Positions 31,973 through 42,856 of a stretch of DNA of 45,378 bases are shown piece after piece. Each line of letters starts with the position of its first letter. The stretch's first letter is position 1. Origin of the DNA: Arenibaculum pallidiluteum. GTDB lineage: Bacteria; Pseudomonadota; Alphaproteobacteria; Azospirillales; Azospirillaceae. A program made the translations under genes and the position numbers. The notes under the pieces are model-generated. The model searched no databases. It was not told the origin of the DNA and worked only from the letters and a program-made list of their open reading frames with translations. Location: positions 1 through 45,378 of the forward strand of contig NZ_JAFIQU010000030.1 in assembly GCF_017355985.1 (NCBI RefSeq). The letters run 5' to 3'.

Positions 31973-33217
31973 GTGATGGAAATGGCGGCGGACGGCGTCA
32001 CGGATTCTCCGGCGGCCTGGAGGCGGCTTGCGCTGGCCGTCGTGGCCAGCGCCATCGGCGGCGTCGGCATGTGGTCGGTGGTCGTGGTGCTCCCGGCGGT
32101 GGAGGCCGAGTTCGGCGTGGCACGGGCCGGCGCCGCGCTTCCCTATTCCCTGACCATGATCGGCTTCGCCTTTGGCGGCGTCCTGATGGGGCGGCTGGCA
32201 GACCGGTTCGGGGTGGCGGTCCCGCTCGCCCTGGGCGCGGTAGCGCTCGCGCTGGGCTATGTCCTGTCCGCCTTCGCGACCGGGATCGTCGAGTTCGCGG
32301 CGATTCAGGGTTTGCTGATCGGGATGCTCGGTGCCTCGGCGAGCTTCAGCCCGCTGCTGGCCGACATCACCCACTGGTTCGAGCGGCGTCGGGGCTTCGC
32401 AGTCGCGATCTGTGCCTCCGGCAGCTATCTTGCGGGGACCGCTTGGCCTCCCGTCGTGCAGCATTTCGTCTCGACCGCCGGGTGGCGGGCGACCCACGTG
32501 GGCATCGGGATCTTCTGCCTGGTCACGCTGCTGCCGCTGGCCATCGCCATGCGCCGTCGCGTGGGTGTCGGCCCGGCGATCGGCGCCGGCGCGGCGCCGG
32601 GGGGCGCCCTGGCCGCGGGCGCGGGCCTTTCGCCGCGTGCGCTTCAGGCGCTGCTCGTGGTGGCGGGCCTTGCCTGCTGCGTAGCCATGGCCATGCCACA
32701 GGTCCATATCGTGGCGTATTGCGGGGATCTCGGCTACGGCGCGGCACGTGGGGCCGAGATGCTCTCCCTGATGCTGGGCTTCGGCATCATCAGCCGGATC
32801 GCGTCGGGCTGGGTCGCCGACCGCATCGGCGGACTGTCGACGCTGCTGCTTGGCTCGACGCTGCAGGGCGTCGCGCTGTTCCTGTACCTGTGGTTCGACG
32901 GCCTGACCTCGCTCTACGTGATCTCGGCGCTGTTCGGCCTCTTCCAGGGCGGCATCGTCCCGAGCTATGCCCTGGTGGTGCGGGAGTTCTTCCCGCCCGG
33001 GGAGGCGGGCACGCGCGTCGGGGTCGTCATCATGGCGACGCTGTTCGGCATGGCCCTCGGGGGCTGGATGTCGGGGCTGATCTTCGATGTCACGGGATCC
33101 TACGGCGCCGCTTTCGTCAACGGGCTCGGCTGGAACCTGCTGAACGTCTCCATTGCCGCTTGGCTGCTGCAGCGCCGCCGGCGGATCCTGGCCCGCCCCG
33201 ACGAGGTGACCTCATGA
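31973..33217 (+). CDS. MFS transporter coupled to a phosphonate-monoester-hydrolase gene
   Basis: A 414-residue inner-membrane transporter with about twelve hydrophobic segments. It resembles the OxlT/monocarboxylate-type branch: MGRLADRFGVAVPLALG after helix 2, LADITHWFERRRGFAVAI in the central part, and SGWVADRIGGLSTLLLG in the second half. ATGs at 31973, 31976 and 31982 are all possible starts. The stop overlaps the next gene as ATGA, so it is co-translated with the hydrolase at 33214. It may import the ester that enzyme cleaves or move a product. Substrate unknown. Confidence 0.82.
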   Translation: MMEMAADGVTDSPAAWRRLALAVVASAIGGVGMWSVVVVLPAVEAEFGVARAGAALPYSLTMIGFAFGGVLMGRLADRFGVAVPLALGAVALALGYVLSAFATGIVEFAAIQGLLIGMLGASASFSPLLADITHWFERRRGFAVAICASGSYLAGTAWPPVVQHFVSTAGWRATHVGIGIFCLVTLLPLAIAMRRRVGVGPAIGAGAAPGGALAAGAGLSPRALQALLVVAGLACCVAMAMPQVHIVAYCGDLGYGAARGAEMLSLMLGFGIISRIASGWVADRIGGLSTLLLGSTLQGVALFLYLWFDGLTSLYVISALFGLFQGGIVPSYALVVREFFPPGEAGTRVGVVIMATLFGMALGGWMSGLIFDVTGSYGAAFVNGLGWNLLNVSIAAWLLQRRRRILARPDEVTS

Positions 33218-34749
33218 CGCATCCCGGCAACGTCCTCTTCGTCGTGGCCGACCAGTGGCGGGGCGACTGCCTGTCCCGCCTGGGGCATACCGCGGTGCGC
33301 ACGCCGAACCTCGACGCGCTGGCCGCGCGCGCGACGCTGTTCCGGCGGCACCACACCGTCGCATCGCCCTGCGGCCCGGCGCGCGCAAGCCTGCTAACCG
33401 GGCTCTATGCGATGAACCATCGCTCGGTGCGCAACGGGACGCCGCTGGACGCCCGCCATGCCACCCTCCCGCGCGAGGCGCGGCGGGCCGGCGTCGCGCC
33501 GGCCCTGTTCGGCTATACCGACACTTCGGCCGACCCCCGCCTGCATCCGCCGGGGGATCCCGCGCTGAAGACCTACGAAGGGGTGATGGCCGGGTTCGAG
33601 GCAGGCTGCGTGATGCTGGAGGACATGCGGCCCTGGGCGGAGCACCTGCGCGACCTCGGCCACGACGTCCCGCCCGAGACGCGCGACCTCTACCGCCCGC
33701 CGGAGGGGCATGCCGACGGCCCGCTAGCGGCGCCCGCGCGCTATGCCGCGGCGGACAGCGACACCGCCTACCTGACCGACCGCTTCCTGTCCTGGCTGGA
33801 CGGGCAGGGCGACCGGCCGTGGTTCGCCCATCTCGCCTATCTGCGCCCCCATCCGCCCTGGATCGCGCCCGAGCCCTGGCACCAGGCCGTCGATCCGGCC
33901 TGCGTGCCGGATCCGATCCGGGCGCCGAGCCCGGCCGAGCAGGCGGCGATGCACCCCTGGCTGCGCTGGCGGATGGAGACCTTCCCGACCGGGGCCTGGG
34001 TGCGCGGGCACGAGATCCATCCCGGCAGGCTGTCGGACGGCGACCTGCGCCGGCTGCGCGCGACCTATTACGGTCTGATCGCCGAGATGGACCATCATGT
34101 CGGCCGGGTCGTGGCCCGGCTCGAGGAGACCGGCGCGCTGGACGACACGCTCGTGGTCGTGACCTCGGACCATGGCGAGACGCTGGGCGACCATTGGATG
34201 CTCGGCAAGGAGGGCTGGTTCGACGAGGCCTTCCACATCCCGTTGGTCGTGCGCGACCCGCGCCGGCCGGCGGGCCACGGCCGCACGGTCGAGGCCTTCA
34301 CGGAAAGCGTCGACGTGATGCCGACCATCCTCGACTGGCTGGGCGTGTCCGTTCCGCCCGCCTGCGACGGCCGGCCGCTCAGGCCCTGGCTCGACGGCGG
34401 CACGCCCGCCGGGTGGCGGCAGGCGGCCCACTGGGAGTTCGATTTCCGCGACGTCGCCGGCCAGGCGCCGGAACGCGCGCTCGGCCTCGATTCCGACGCA
34501 TGCGGCCTCGCGGTGCTGCGCTCCGAGCGCTACGAGTACGTCCATTTCGCGGGGCTGCCGCCGCTGCTCTTCGACCTTGCCTCGGATCCCGGACGCCAAC
34601 GCGACCTCGCGGGCGATCCCGGGCATGCGGCGATCCTGGCTGCCTGCGCCCAGGAGATGCTGTCCTGGCGCATGCGCCACGCCGAGCGCGGCTTCACCCA
34701 TGTCTGGCTGGGGCCCGAGGGCCCGGTGGAGCGCCCGCCGGCGCGCTAG
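33214..34749 (+). CDS. Phosphonate monoester hydrolase / arylsulfatase (alkaline phosphatase superfamily)
   Basis: A 511-residue sulfatase-fold enzyme closely resembling Rhizobium/Burkholderia phosphonate monoester hydrolases (PehA). The N-terminus NVLFVVADQWRGD holds metal ligand D13. SPCGPARASLLTGLYAMNHR contains the C-x-P-x-R formylglycine site (Cys53). RPHPPW and TSDHGETLGDHWMLGKEGW give further metal ligands and the catalytic lysine region. SVDVMPTILDWLG and HWEFDFRD are shared with PMHs. PMHs are promiscuous for phosphonate and phosphate diesters and sulfates. Cys must be oxidised to formylglycine by a maturase not found in this window. There is no signal peptide, so it is cytosolic. 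ATG overlaps the MFS stop. Confidence 0.88.
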   Translation: MTHPGNVLFVVADQWRGDCLSRLGHTAVRTPNLDALAARATLFRRHHTVASPCGPARASLLTGLYAMNHRSVRNGTPLDARHATLPREARRAGVAPALFGYTDTSADPRLHPPGDPALKTYEGVMAGFEAGCVMLEDMRPWAEHLRDLGHDVPPETRDLYRPPEGHADGPLAAPARYAAADSDTAYLTDRFLSWLDGQGDRPWFAHLAYLRPHPPWIAPEPWHQAVDPACVPDPIRAPSPAEQAAMHPWLRWRMETFPTGAWVRGHEIHPGRLSDGDLRRLRATYYGLIAEMDHHVGRVVARLEETGALDDTLVVVTSDHGETLGDHWMLGKEGWFDEAFHIPLVVRDPRRPAGHGRTVEAFTESVDVMPTILDWLGVSVPPACDGRPLRPWLDGGTPAGWRQAAHWEFDFRDVAGQAPERALGLDSDACGLAVLRSERYEYVHFAGLPPLLFDLASDPGRQRDLAGDPGHAAILAACAQEMLSWRMRHAERGFTHVWLGPEGPVERPPAR

Positions 34750-35729
34750 CGCCCCCCGAGGCCCGCCGTTCGCGCCGCAAGCGCCACCATGAGGTCGAGC
34801 GTCGGCGTCGGAACGCCGGCGATCCGCGCGAGCCGCAGGGGAAGCGAGAACAGCGCCTGGACCTCCAGCGGCCGCCCCATCTCCAGGTCCTGGAGGATCG
34901 AAGGCTTGTGGTCGGTGTCGGCCAGGCGCGCGATGCGCGTCTCGGCGCTGCCGCCAAGGGGATGGCCGAGCACCGCCGCGGCGAGCGCCATTCCCTCCTC
35001 GACGATCCGCACCGCCGCCGCCCGGATGGCGGGATCGGAGAAGGTCTCGAGCATGCTGCGCCGGCTGAGCAGGCACAGCGGGCCGCTCGCGAGGTTGCCG
35101 AGGAGCTTGCCCCAGACTTCGGCGCGGATGTCGGGGGTGACCTCGCAGGGCATCCCGCCGGCCTGGAAGAAGTTCGCGATCGCGCCTGCGCGCGCGCCGA
35201 CGCGGCCGTCGGGCTCGCCGAGGACGAGCTTGATCGATGCGTGCTCGGAATGGATCAGCCCGGGCTCGACGACCGTGCAGGCCGAATAGACCACGCCGCC
35301 GATGACTCGCTCGGCGGCGACGGCCCGGTGCAGCGCCCCGTCCGGATCGAGCTCCGGAAGCGCCAGCGGCGCGAGGGGGCCTGTATCGCCGTCCGCGTAC
35401 CACCAGGGCAGGCCGTTCATCACGAAGGCCACGGCAGTCGCGGGGTCGAGCAACGGCGCGATGCAGGCGGCGACCTGCGGCAAAGCCGGCGCCTTGACCG
35501 TGACCAGGACCGCGTCCTGGGGGCCGATCTCGCGGGGATCGTCGCTCGCGATGCGCGGGCGGCAGCGCAGCAGCGTGCCGTCATGCGTCCGCACCACGAT
35601 CCCGCGCTCGCGGATCGCCGAGAGCTGTTCGCCGCGGGCGACGATGGAGACCTCGGCCCCGCCCTCCGCCAGCCGCGCCGCCAGGTGCCCGCCGATCGCA
35701 CCGGCGCCGAAGATGCAGATCCTGCGCAT
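34746..35729 (-). CDS. Ketopantoate reductase family oxidoreductase (PanE/ApbA-like)
   Basis: A 327-residue NADPH-dependent 2-dehydropantoate 2-reductase homologue. The Rossmann motif is CIFGAGAIGGHLAARLAEGG. VTVKAPALPQ holds the catalytic-type Lys, and MNGLPWWY and EVWGKLLGNLASGPLC continue the family pattern, with SILQDLEMGRPLEV near the C-terminus. Function in pantothenate synthesis is possible, but many genomes carry several PanE-like enzymes for other 2-keto acids, so no symbol is assigned. Its stop is convergent with the hydrolase gene, and both stop codons lie in a single CTAG (34746-34749). Confidence 0.85.
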   Translation of the reverse strand: MRRICIFGAGAIGGHLAARLAEGGAEVSIVARGEQLSAIRERGIVVRTHDGTLLRCRPRIASDDPREIGPQDAVLVTVKAPALPQVAACIAPLLDPATAVAFVMNGLPWWYADGDTGPLAPLALPELDPDGALHRAVAAERVIGGVVYSACTVVEPGLIHSEHASIKLVLGEPDGRVGARAGAIANFFQAGGMPCEVTPDIRAEVWGKLLGNLASGPLCLLSRRSMLETFSDPAIRAAAVRIVEEGMALAAAVLGHPLGGSAETRIARLADTDHKPSILQDLEMGRPLEVQALFSLPLRLARIAGVPTPTLDLMVALAARTAGLGGR

Positions 35730-35886
35730 GGCGGTGGCTAGCGCCGATCCGTCATGCCCGGCCCGGCGGGCACTGGGTTCGCCTCGGCACTCACGCTTGG
35801 CATCTCCGGTCAGGGTGGCGGTGGCCGGCCGATAATCTCCGGTCCGCCCTGCGCGAGTCCACCCCGCATCGAGGTCGGGGAACCCG
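35730..35886. other. Short intergenic region between panE-like gene and MFS gene
   Basis: 157 bp on the minus-strand path. It contains an ACCCG/CGGGT stem spanning the MFS stop (35882-35895), a possible weak terminator, and otherwise nothing recognisable. Confidence 0.25.
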
Positions 35887-37023
35887 TCATCGGGTCCGCG
35901 GCCGGACGGCCGAGGCTAGGAGCGCGACCAGCACGGCGCCGCCGGCGAGGACCACGATGCCCGCGCGAAGCCCCAGGGCCGATGCGATGCCGCCGATCGC
36001 GACCGGGCCCAGCAGGAAGCCGGCATAGCCCGCCGTCGCCGCCATGGCGACGCCCGCCGCCGGGGTTGCGCCGATCCGTGCGGCTGCGCTGAAGACCGCG
36101 GGCACGACATTTGACAGGCCGAGGCCGACCAGCGCGAAGCCGGCGCTGGCCGCGACCGGGGCCGGGACTGCCGCCGCTAGGGCGAGGCCCGCCGCGGCCA
36201 TGGCGCCGCCGCCGAGGACTACACCCGGCGCGCCGACGGCGGCGACGACCCGGTCGCCGAGAAGGCGGCCTGCGACCATGGCCAGGGAGAAAGCGGCGTA
36301 TCCCGCCGCTGCGGCGGCACCGGCGCCCGATTCCGAAAGGTAGACGGCGCTCCAGTCCGCCATGGCACCCTCGATCAGCATGCAGACGAGCGCGACTGCG
36401 CACAGCGCAAGCGCCGCGCGGCCGGGCGTCGCCAGCGCGCCCGAAGGCGCCGGGCGCCAGCCCGTGCCGAGGGCGCGGGCGCCGGCCGCGACGATGCCCG
36501 CCGCCAGCAGTCCCGGCCCCCAGAGACCGGCCAGCGCGCCCGCCTCGGGGTTCAGCGCCGCAAGTGCCGCGCCGAGCCCTGCGCCCGCGAAGCCGCCCAG
36601 GCTGAAGGCCGCATGGAAGGAGGACATGATCGGCGTGCCCCACTGCCGCTCGATCCCGCTGGCATGGGCATTCATCGAGACGTCCACCGTCCCGTTGGCA
36701 GCCCCGACCACGAAGGCTGCGGCGCACAGGAGGACGAGGTCGCCGGCCAGGGGCGGGCAGAGGAGGGCGAGCGCGAAGGCGAGCCCGCCCGCCAGCGTCG
36801 TGTGGCCGGTGTCGATCCGCGACGCGAGGATCCCCACCGCCGGCATCGAGACGACAGCCCCGGCCGCAAACGCCAGCAGCGCCAGGCTGAGCCGCCCGGC
36901 GGAAAGGGAGAGCGCGTCCTGGAGGCGCGGGATCGCCGCGGCCCAGGCGCCGATGCCGAGCCCATTGGCAAAGAAGACACCGGTCGTGGCGATGCGCGCC
37001 CGGCGCAGGTCGGCGGCGGGCAT
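35887..37023 (-). CDS. MFS transporter, YbjJ-like
   Basis: A 378-residue, extremely Ala/Gly-rich membrane protein with about twelve hydrophobic segments. VFFANGLGIGAWAAAIPRLQD, GAANGTVDVSMNAHASGIERQWG and SSFHAAFSLGGFAGA match the YbjJ/fucose-permease-like MFS branch. The start at 37023 is 3 bp downstream of the DeoR-type regulator stop, so the two form an operon, and the regulator probably responds to the transported sugar or its phosphate. Substrate unknown. Confidence 0.82.
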   Translation of the reverse strand: MPAADLRRARIATTGVFFANGLGIGAWAAAIPRLQDALSLSAGRLSLALLAFAAGAVVSMPAVGILASRIDTGHTTLAGGLAFALALLCPPLAGDLVLLCAAAFVVGAANGTVDVSMNAHASGIERQWGTPIMSSFHAAFSLGGFAGAGLGAALAALNPEAGALAGLWGPGLLAAGIVAAGARALGTGWRPAPSGALATPGRAALALCAVALVCMLIEGAMADWSAVYLSESGAGAAAAAGYAAFSLAMVAGRLLGDRVVAAVGAPGVVLGGGAMAAAGLALAAAVPAPVAASAGFALVGLGLSNVVPAVFSAAARIGATPAAGVAMAATAGYAGFLLGPVAIGGIASALGLRAGIVVLAGGAVLVALLASAVRPRTR

Positions 37024-37026
37024 GGA

Positions 37027-37821
37027 TCAGTCCTCCCAGGCGGGTTCGGCCCTGTGCACGCGCAGGCCGAGAGCCCGCAGCGGTGACAGGCGGTCTTCGG
37101 GGGCGTCGTGCTCGGCGACGAGGTCGGAGAGGATGTCGGCGGGCCCCACCCGGTGCGGTGCAGCCGTTCCGAGCTTGTCGTTGGTGACCGCCGCCGCGAC
37201 CGCGCCGGCCCTGCGGACCAGCGCGCGCTTCATCTCGGCATCCTCGTAGCCGAATGCCGCAAGGCCGCCCGCGGCATCCAGCGCGCAGGCGCCGAGCAGC
37301 AGGAGATCCGGGCGCATGTCCATGGCGCCGCGCAGGGCATGCATGCCGAGCGCCGCGCCCGAATGCGCATCGATCCGGCCGCCCAGCAGGATCAGCTCGA
37401 TCCCCGCACGGCCTGTGAGCGCGACGGCAATCGCGGGGTCATGGGTGGCCACGGTCAGGCCCGGAAGTTCGGGAAGAGCGCGTGCCGCCGCCAGATTGGT
37501 GGAGCCGGCGTCGATGAACACGGTCTGGCCCGGCCGGACCAGCGCCGCGAGGCGGGCGCCCAGCGCCTGCTTTCCGGAGATGCGCTCGGCGCGCCGCCGC
37601 GTGGCAGTGCCCTGGGACGGCGAGATCGGCAGGGCGCCGCCATAGACCCGCTGGCACAGTCCGCGGGCGGCGAGGTCCCGGAGGTCGCGCCGGATCGTGT
37701 CCTCGGAGGTGCCGAAGGCGCGCGCGAGATCGGCCGCGACGACACGGCCGTCGCGGCCGAGCCGGTCGAGAATGGCGCGCTGGCGTTCCAGCGGCAGTGC
37801 CATGTCGGGAGGTGCGGTCAT
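37027..37821 (-). CDS. DeoR/GlpR-family transcriptional regulator
   Basis: A 264-residue regulator. The N-terminal winged helix-turn-helix reads ERQRAILDRLGRDGRVVAADLARAFGTSEDTIRRDL, cut at the recognition helix, and the C-terminal DeoR sensor domain has VFIDAGSTNLAAARAL and LLLGGRID. Such proteins usually bind a phosphosugar and repress sugar catabolism. It is divergent from zwf-pgl-edd with 279 bp between, and co-transcribed with an MFS gene, so regulation of the Entner-Doudoroff genes is a reasonable inference. A second ATG 18 bases downstream is possible. Confidence 0.9.
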   Translation of the reverse strand: MTAPPDMALPLERQRAILDRLGRDGRVVAADLARAFGTSEDTIRRDLRDLAARGLCQRVYGGALPISPSQGTATRRRAERISGKQALGARLAALVRPGQTVFIDAGSTNLAAARALPELPGLTVATHDPAIAVALTGRAGIELILLGGRIDAHSGAALGMHALRGAMDMRPDLLLLGACALDAAGGLAAFGYEDAEMKRALVRRAGAVAAAVTNDKLGTAAPHRVGPADILSDLVAEHDAPEDRLSPLRALGLRVHRAEPAWED

Positions 37822-37860
37822 CGAGATCCGGCAGAAACATGCAACAATGTGCTAGATCAT

Positions 37861-37915
37861 GCGTATTCGTGCCTGATCCGTCAAGCTGCGCGGTATGCGC
37901 ATCGCGCATTCGTGC
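37861..37915. promoter_or_regulatory. Putative DeoR-type operator repeats between regulator and zwf
   Basis: GCGTATTCGTGC (37861-37872) and GCGCATTCGTGC (37904-37915) match at 11 of 12 positions, with starts 43 bp apart (about four helical turns). A weaker CCTTCGTTC occurs near 37944-37952. TTCG-containing direct repeats are common DeoR-family sites. The rest of the 279-bp region holds an AT-richer TTCATCCTTAATC, possibly part of the zwf promoter. Confidence 0.45.
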
Positions 37916-38100
37916 GGAAAGATTTCTGTGATCGTGCCGGGCCTTCGTTCATCCTTAATCTTGCGGTGCCAATCTCCCGAAGATCCGCGGGGCCGGCGCG
38001 CCCGGGCGGATATGGCGGCCGCATCGGCGTTGCGCAGCGCCTGCGGTCCCGCCGTGGCGGGATCCATCCCGACCCCGCGGAATTAAAGGAAAGGTTCGTC

Positions 38101-39573
38101 ATGACGCGCATCGTCCCCGTCGCCACCTTCGACTACGTCGTCTTCGGCGGCACCGGCGACCTCGCGGTCCGCAAGCTGCTTCCGGCGCTCTATCACCGTT
38201 ATCTCGACCGCCAGATCCCCGAGGATGCCCGCATCATCGCGGCGTCGCGCTCGGAGTTCGACCGGCAGACCTATCTCGCCCATGTGGACGAGCGGGCGCG
38301 GGCGCATGTCCCGGCCTCGACCTTCGACGAGGCCGCCTGGCGCCGCTTTCTCGACCACATCGACTACGTTTCGGTGGATGCGCGGCGCGACGAGGGATGG
38401 AACACCCTGGCGCGCACCCTTTCGGCGGCGCAGGACCGCGTTCGGGTCTTCTATCTTGCGACTTCGCCGGACCTGTTCGGCCAGATCTGCCAGCGCCTGA
38501 AGGCCGCCGATCTCGTGACGCCGCAGGCCCGCATCGTCCTGGAGAAGCCGGTCGGCCACAACCTGGAGACCGCGCGCTCCATCAACGAGCAGGTCGGCGC
38601 CGTCTTCGCGGAGCACCAGATCTTCCGCATCGACCATTACCTCGGCAAGGAGACGGTGCAGAATCTGATGGCGCTGCGCTTCGCCAACGCGCTTTTGGAG
38701 CCGTTGTGGAGCAACGCCTGGATCGACCACGTCCAGATCACCGCGGCCGAGACGGTCGGCGTCGGATCCCGCGGGGAGTATTACGGGCGTACCGGCGCCC
38801 TGCGCGACATGGTGCAGAACCACCTGCTGCAGCTTCTCTGCCTGGTCGCCATGGAACCGCCGGTCCGCCTGGATCAGGACGACGTCCGCGACGAGAAGCT
38901 GAAGGTCCTTCGCGCCCTGCGGCCGATCACCGCCGAGACGGTTGCGGCCTGCACCGTGCGCGGCCAGTACAGGGCGGGCGCCATCGGCGGCGCGTCGGTC
39001 CCGGGCTATGCCGAGGAGGTCGAGAGCGCCGAGGCAAGGGATGCCGAGACCTTCGTCGCGCTGAAGGTCGAGATCGACAGCTGGCGCTGGTCGGGCGTTC
39101 CCTTCTACCTGCGCACGGGCAAGCGCATGACCGAGCGCACCTCGCAGATCGTCGTCCAGTTCAAGCCGGTCCCCCATTCCATCTTCCCGGCGGAATCCGG
39201 CGCCATCGAGCCGAACCGGCTAGTGATGCGCCTGCAACCGGACGAGGGCGTGACGCTTCACCTGATGGGCAAGGATCCCGGGCCCGGCGGGCTCCGCCTG
39301 CGCCCGACGCCGCTGAACCTCAGCTTCGCCGAGGCCTTCGGGGTCCGCTATCCCGATGCCTACGAGCGCCTGCTGATGGACGTGGTGCGCGGCAATTCCA
39401 CGCTGTTCATGCGCCGCGACGAGGTCGAGGCCGCCTGGACCTGGATCGATCCGATCCTGCAGGGCTGGGCGCAGAACTCCCAGGCGCCGAAGCCCTACAC
39501 GGCGGGCACCTGGGGACCCGCGGGCGCGATCGCGCTGATCGAGCGCGACGGCCGCACCTGGCATGAGGATTGA
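38101..39573 (+). CDS. zwf: Glucose-6-phosphate dehydrogenase
   Basis: Oxidises glucose 6-phosphate to 6-phosphogluconolactone with NAD(P)+. 490 residues, typical for bacterial Zwf. The Rossmann start is FDYVVFGGTGDLAVRKLLPALY; the substrate motif RIDHYLGKETVQN contains H179; LEKPVGHN and the late PFYLRTGKRM are also standard. AAAGGAAAGG precedes ATG 38101. First gene of zwf-pgl-edd, which supplies the Entner-Doudoroff pathway. Confidence 0.97.
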   Translation: MTRIVPVATFDYVVFGGTGDLAVRKLLPALYHRYLDRQIPEDARIIAASRSEFDRQTYLAHVDERARAHVPASTFDEAAWRRFLDHIDYVSVDARRDEGWNTLARTLSAAQDRVRVFYLATSPDLFGQICQRLKAADLVTPQARIVLEKPVGHNLETARSINEQVGAVFAEHQIFRIDHYLGKETVQNLMALRFANALLEPLWSNAWIDHVQITAAETVGVGSRGEYYGRTGALRDMVQNHLLQLLCLVAMEPPVRLDQDDVRDEKLKVLRALRPITAETVAACTVRGQYRAGAIGGASVPGYAEEVESAEARDAETFVALKVEIDSWRWSGVPFYLRTGKRMTERTSQIVVQFKPVPHSIFPAESGAIEPNRLVMRLQPDEGVTLHLMGKDPGPGGLRLRPTPLNLSFAEAFGVRYPDAYERLLMDVVRGNSTLFMRRDEVEAAWTWIDPILQGWAQNSQAPKPYTAGTWGPAGAIALIERDGRTWHED

Positions 39574-39610
39574 GCCCAGGGCGGGGACCGGTAACCAGGC
39601 GCGAGGACCC

Positions 39611-40306
39611 ATGGCCAGGCTGCACGAATTCGCATCCCACGACGCGCTGTTCGAGGCGGCCGCCGACCGCACGGCGGCGCTGCTCTCCGAGGCCCTGGCG
39701 ACACGGGGCGAGGCGGCGCTCGTCCTGTCGGGCGGGCGCACGCCCGAGCCGCTGCACGAGCTGCTCTCGGCCCGCGCCCTCGCCTGGGACCGCGTGACGC
39801 TGGTGCTGGCGGACGAGCGCTGGGTCACGCCGGACCATGCCGACAGCAACGAAGCGATGGTGAGGCGGACGCTTGTTCGCGGCGCGGCCGCAGGCGCCCG
39901 GCTTCTGGAGACCGGAGCCGGCGCGGGCGATCCGGAGACGGCGGCGGCGGCGCTGGATGCCCGGCTCGCGCGCCTGCCGCATCCCTATGCCGCTGCCTGG
40001 CTCGGCATGGGCGAGGACGGTCATACCGCATCGCTCTTTCCGGGGGCGGAGGGGCTGGCCGCTGCCCTCGCGCCCGAATGCCCGCACCGCTGCGTCACGC
40101 TCGTTCCGACCGGCGCGCCGCACCGGCGCCTGACCCTGACGCTGCGCGAGCTGCTGGACAGCTCGGCCCTCTGCCTGCTGCTGACCGGCGACGGAAAGCG
40201 CCGCGTGCTGGAGGAGGCCCTCGGCGAAGGTCCGGCCGAGGCCATGCCGATCCGTGCCGTGCTGCGCCAGGAGCGCGTGCCGGTCGAGATCTTCTGGGCG
40301 CCCTGA
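39611..40306 (+). CDS. pgl: 6-Phosphogluconolactonase
   Basis: Hydrolyses 6-phosphogluconolactone to 6-phosphogluconate. The 231-residue protein has the DevB/NagB-like fold with [30 protein letters not shown] and [17 protein letters not shown] 39611 fits the family length. An in-frame ATG at 39563 overlaps the zwf stop and is possible, but gives 16 non-family residues. It sits between zwf and edd in the same operon. Confidence 0.95.
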   Translation: MARLHEFASHDALFEAAADRTAALLSEALATRGEAALVLSGGRTPEPLHELLSARALAWDRVTLVLADERWVTPDHADSNEAMVRRTLVRGAAAGARLLETGAGAGDPETAAAALDARLARLPHPYAAAWLGMGEDGHTASLFPGAEGLAAALAPECPHRCVTLVPTGAPHRRLTLTLRELLDSSALCLLLTGDGKRRVLEEALGEGPAEAMPIRAVLRQERVPVEIFWAP

Positions 40307-40347
40307 GCGCCCTACTTTCCAGACCAGACGGACCCGACGAGGTGCCC

Positions 40348-42177
<1,830 letters not shown>

Positions 42178-42193
42178 TGCCCTCCGGCGGCTT

Positions 42194-42855
42194 TCAGCAC
42201 CCGTGAAAGCCGCCGCCCGGCACCGGGGCGAGCACCAGGACAGCAAGGATGCGGGGCTCCGGTGCGGGCTCCAGCGCCAGCACCGCGCCTTCCGGGAAGG
42301 CATCGCCGCCGACCCGCGGGCCCAGCACCATGATCGCCGGCGTGCGGTGGCCCACCAGCACGCGGTTGGTCCCCGCCGGCACCGGCTCCGAGAACAGGCG
42401 CCGGTGCTCGGCCAGCACCCAGTCCAGGCGCCCGCCGGCGTAGTCGTCCGCGAGCAGGGAATCCGTGACCTCCACCGCCTCCGCGCCGAAGGCGATCTCG
42501 GCGGTGTCGCGCGCCCGGAACACGGGGCCCGCGAGCGGATGCCGAGCCGGTCCAGCGCCCGGCCCATGCGCGCGGCCTGATCGCGCCCCTCGGCCGAGAG
42601 GTTCCGCTGCCCGGACCGGTCGCCGATCCGGAAGCTGCTGTCGCAGGCCATTCCGCGCGTATCGGCATGCCTCAGGAACAGGACGAGCCCGCCGGCGCGC
42701 AGGCGGTCCAGAACCGGCGCCGCGCGGGGATCCTCCGCCGCGAGCGGGGCTGGGCGGTCGGCGCCGTAGGCCGGCATACCCAGCAGGCCGCCGGCCGCGA
42801 GCAGGAGCGCCGCCAGAGGCCGCCGTCCCGGCAGGGGGCGCGCGGAGCGAGGCAT
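42194..42855 (-). pseudogene. Secreted histidine-phosphatase-superfamily protein, frameshifted
   Basis: The N-terminal part (from ATG 42855) has a signal peptide (PLAALLLAAGGLLGMPAYGA), the phosphohistidine motif LFLRHADTRG, and NLSAEGRDQAARMGRALDRLGI. The expected continuation, PLAGPVFRARDTAEIAFG with the second His in VLVGHRTPAIMVLG, is in another frame and runs to the stop at 42194. The break lies at about 42535-42545. Compared with relatives, a few residues between LGI and the RARDTA motif are missing, so a small deletion is more likely than a single-base error. A sequencing error cannot be excluded. It starts 1 bp after the hydroxyacyl-CoA dehydrogenase stop. Confidence 0.65.
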
Positions 42856-42856
42856 T

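Noticed and set aside
33255..35741. 828-codon plus-strand open frame
   Set aside because: It runs out of frame through the hydrolase gene and antisense to the panE-like gene; Arg/Ala/Pro-rich artefact.
37822..38100. tRNA or small RNA gene in the largest intergenic gaps (9590-9852, 37822-38100, 31775-31972)
   Set aside because: No cloverleaf, T-loop GGTTCRA pattern or terminator-tailed RNA structure could be recognised by eye.
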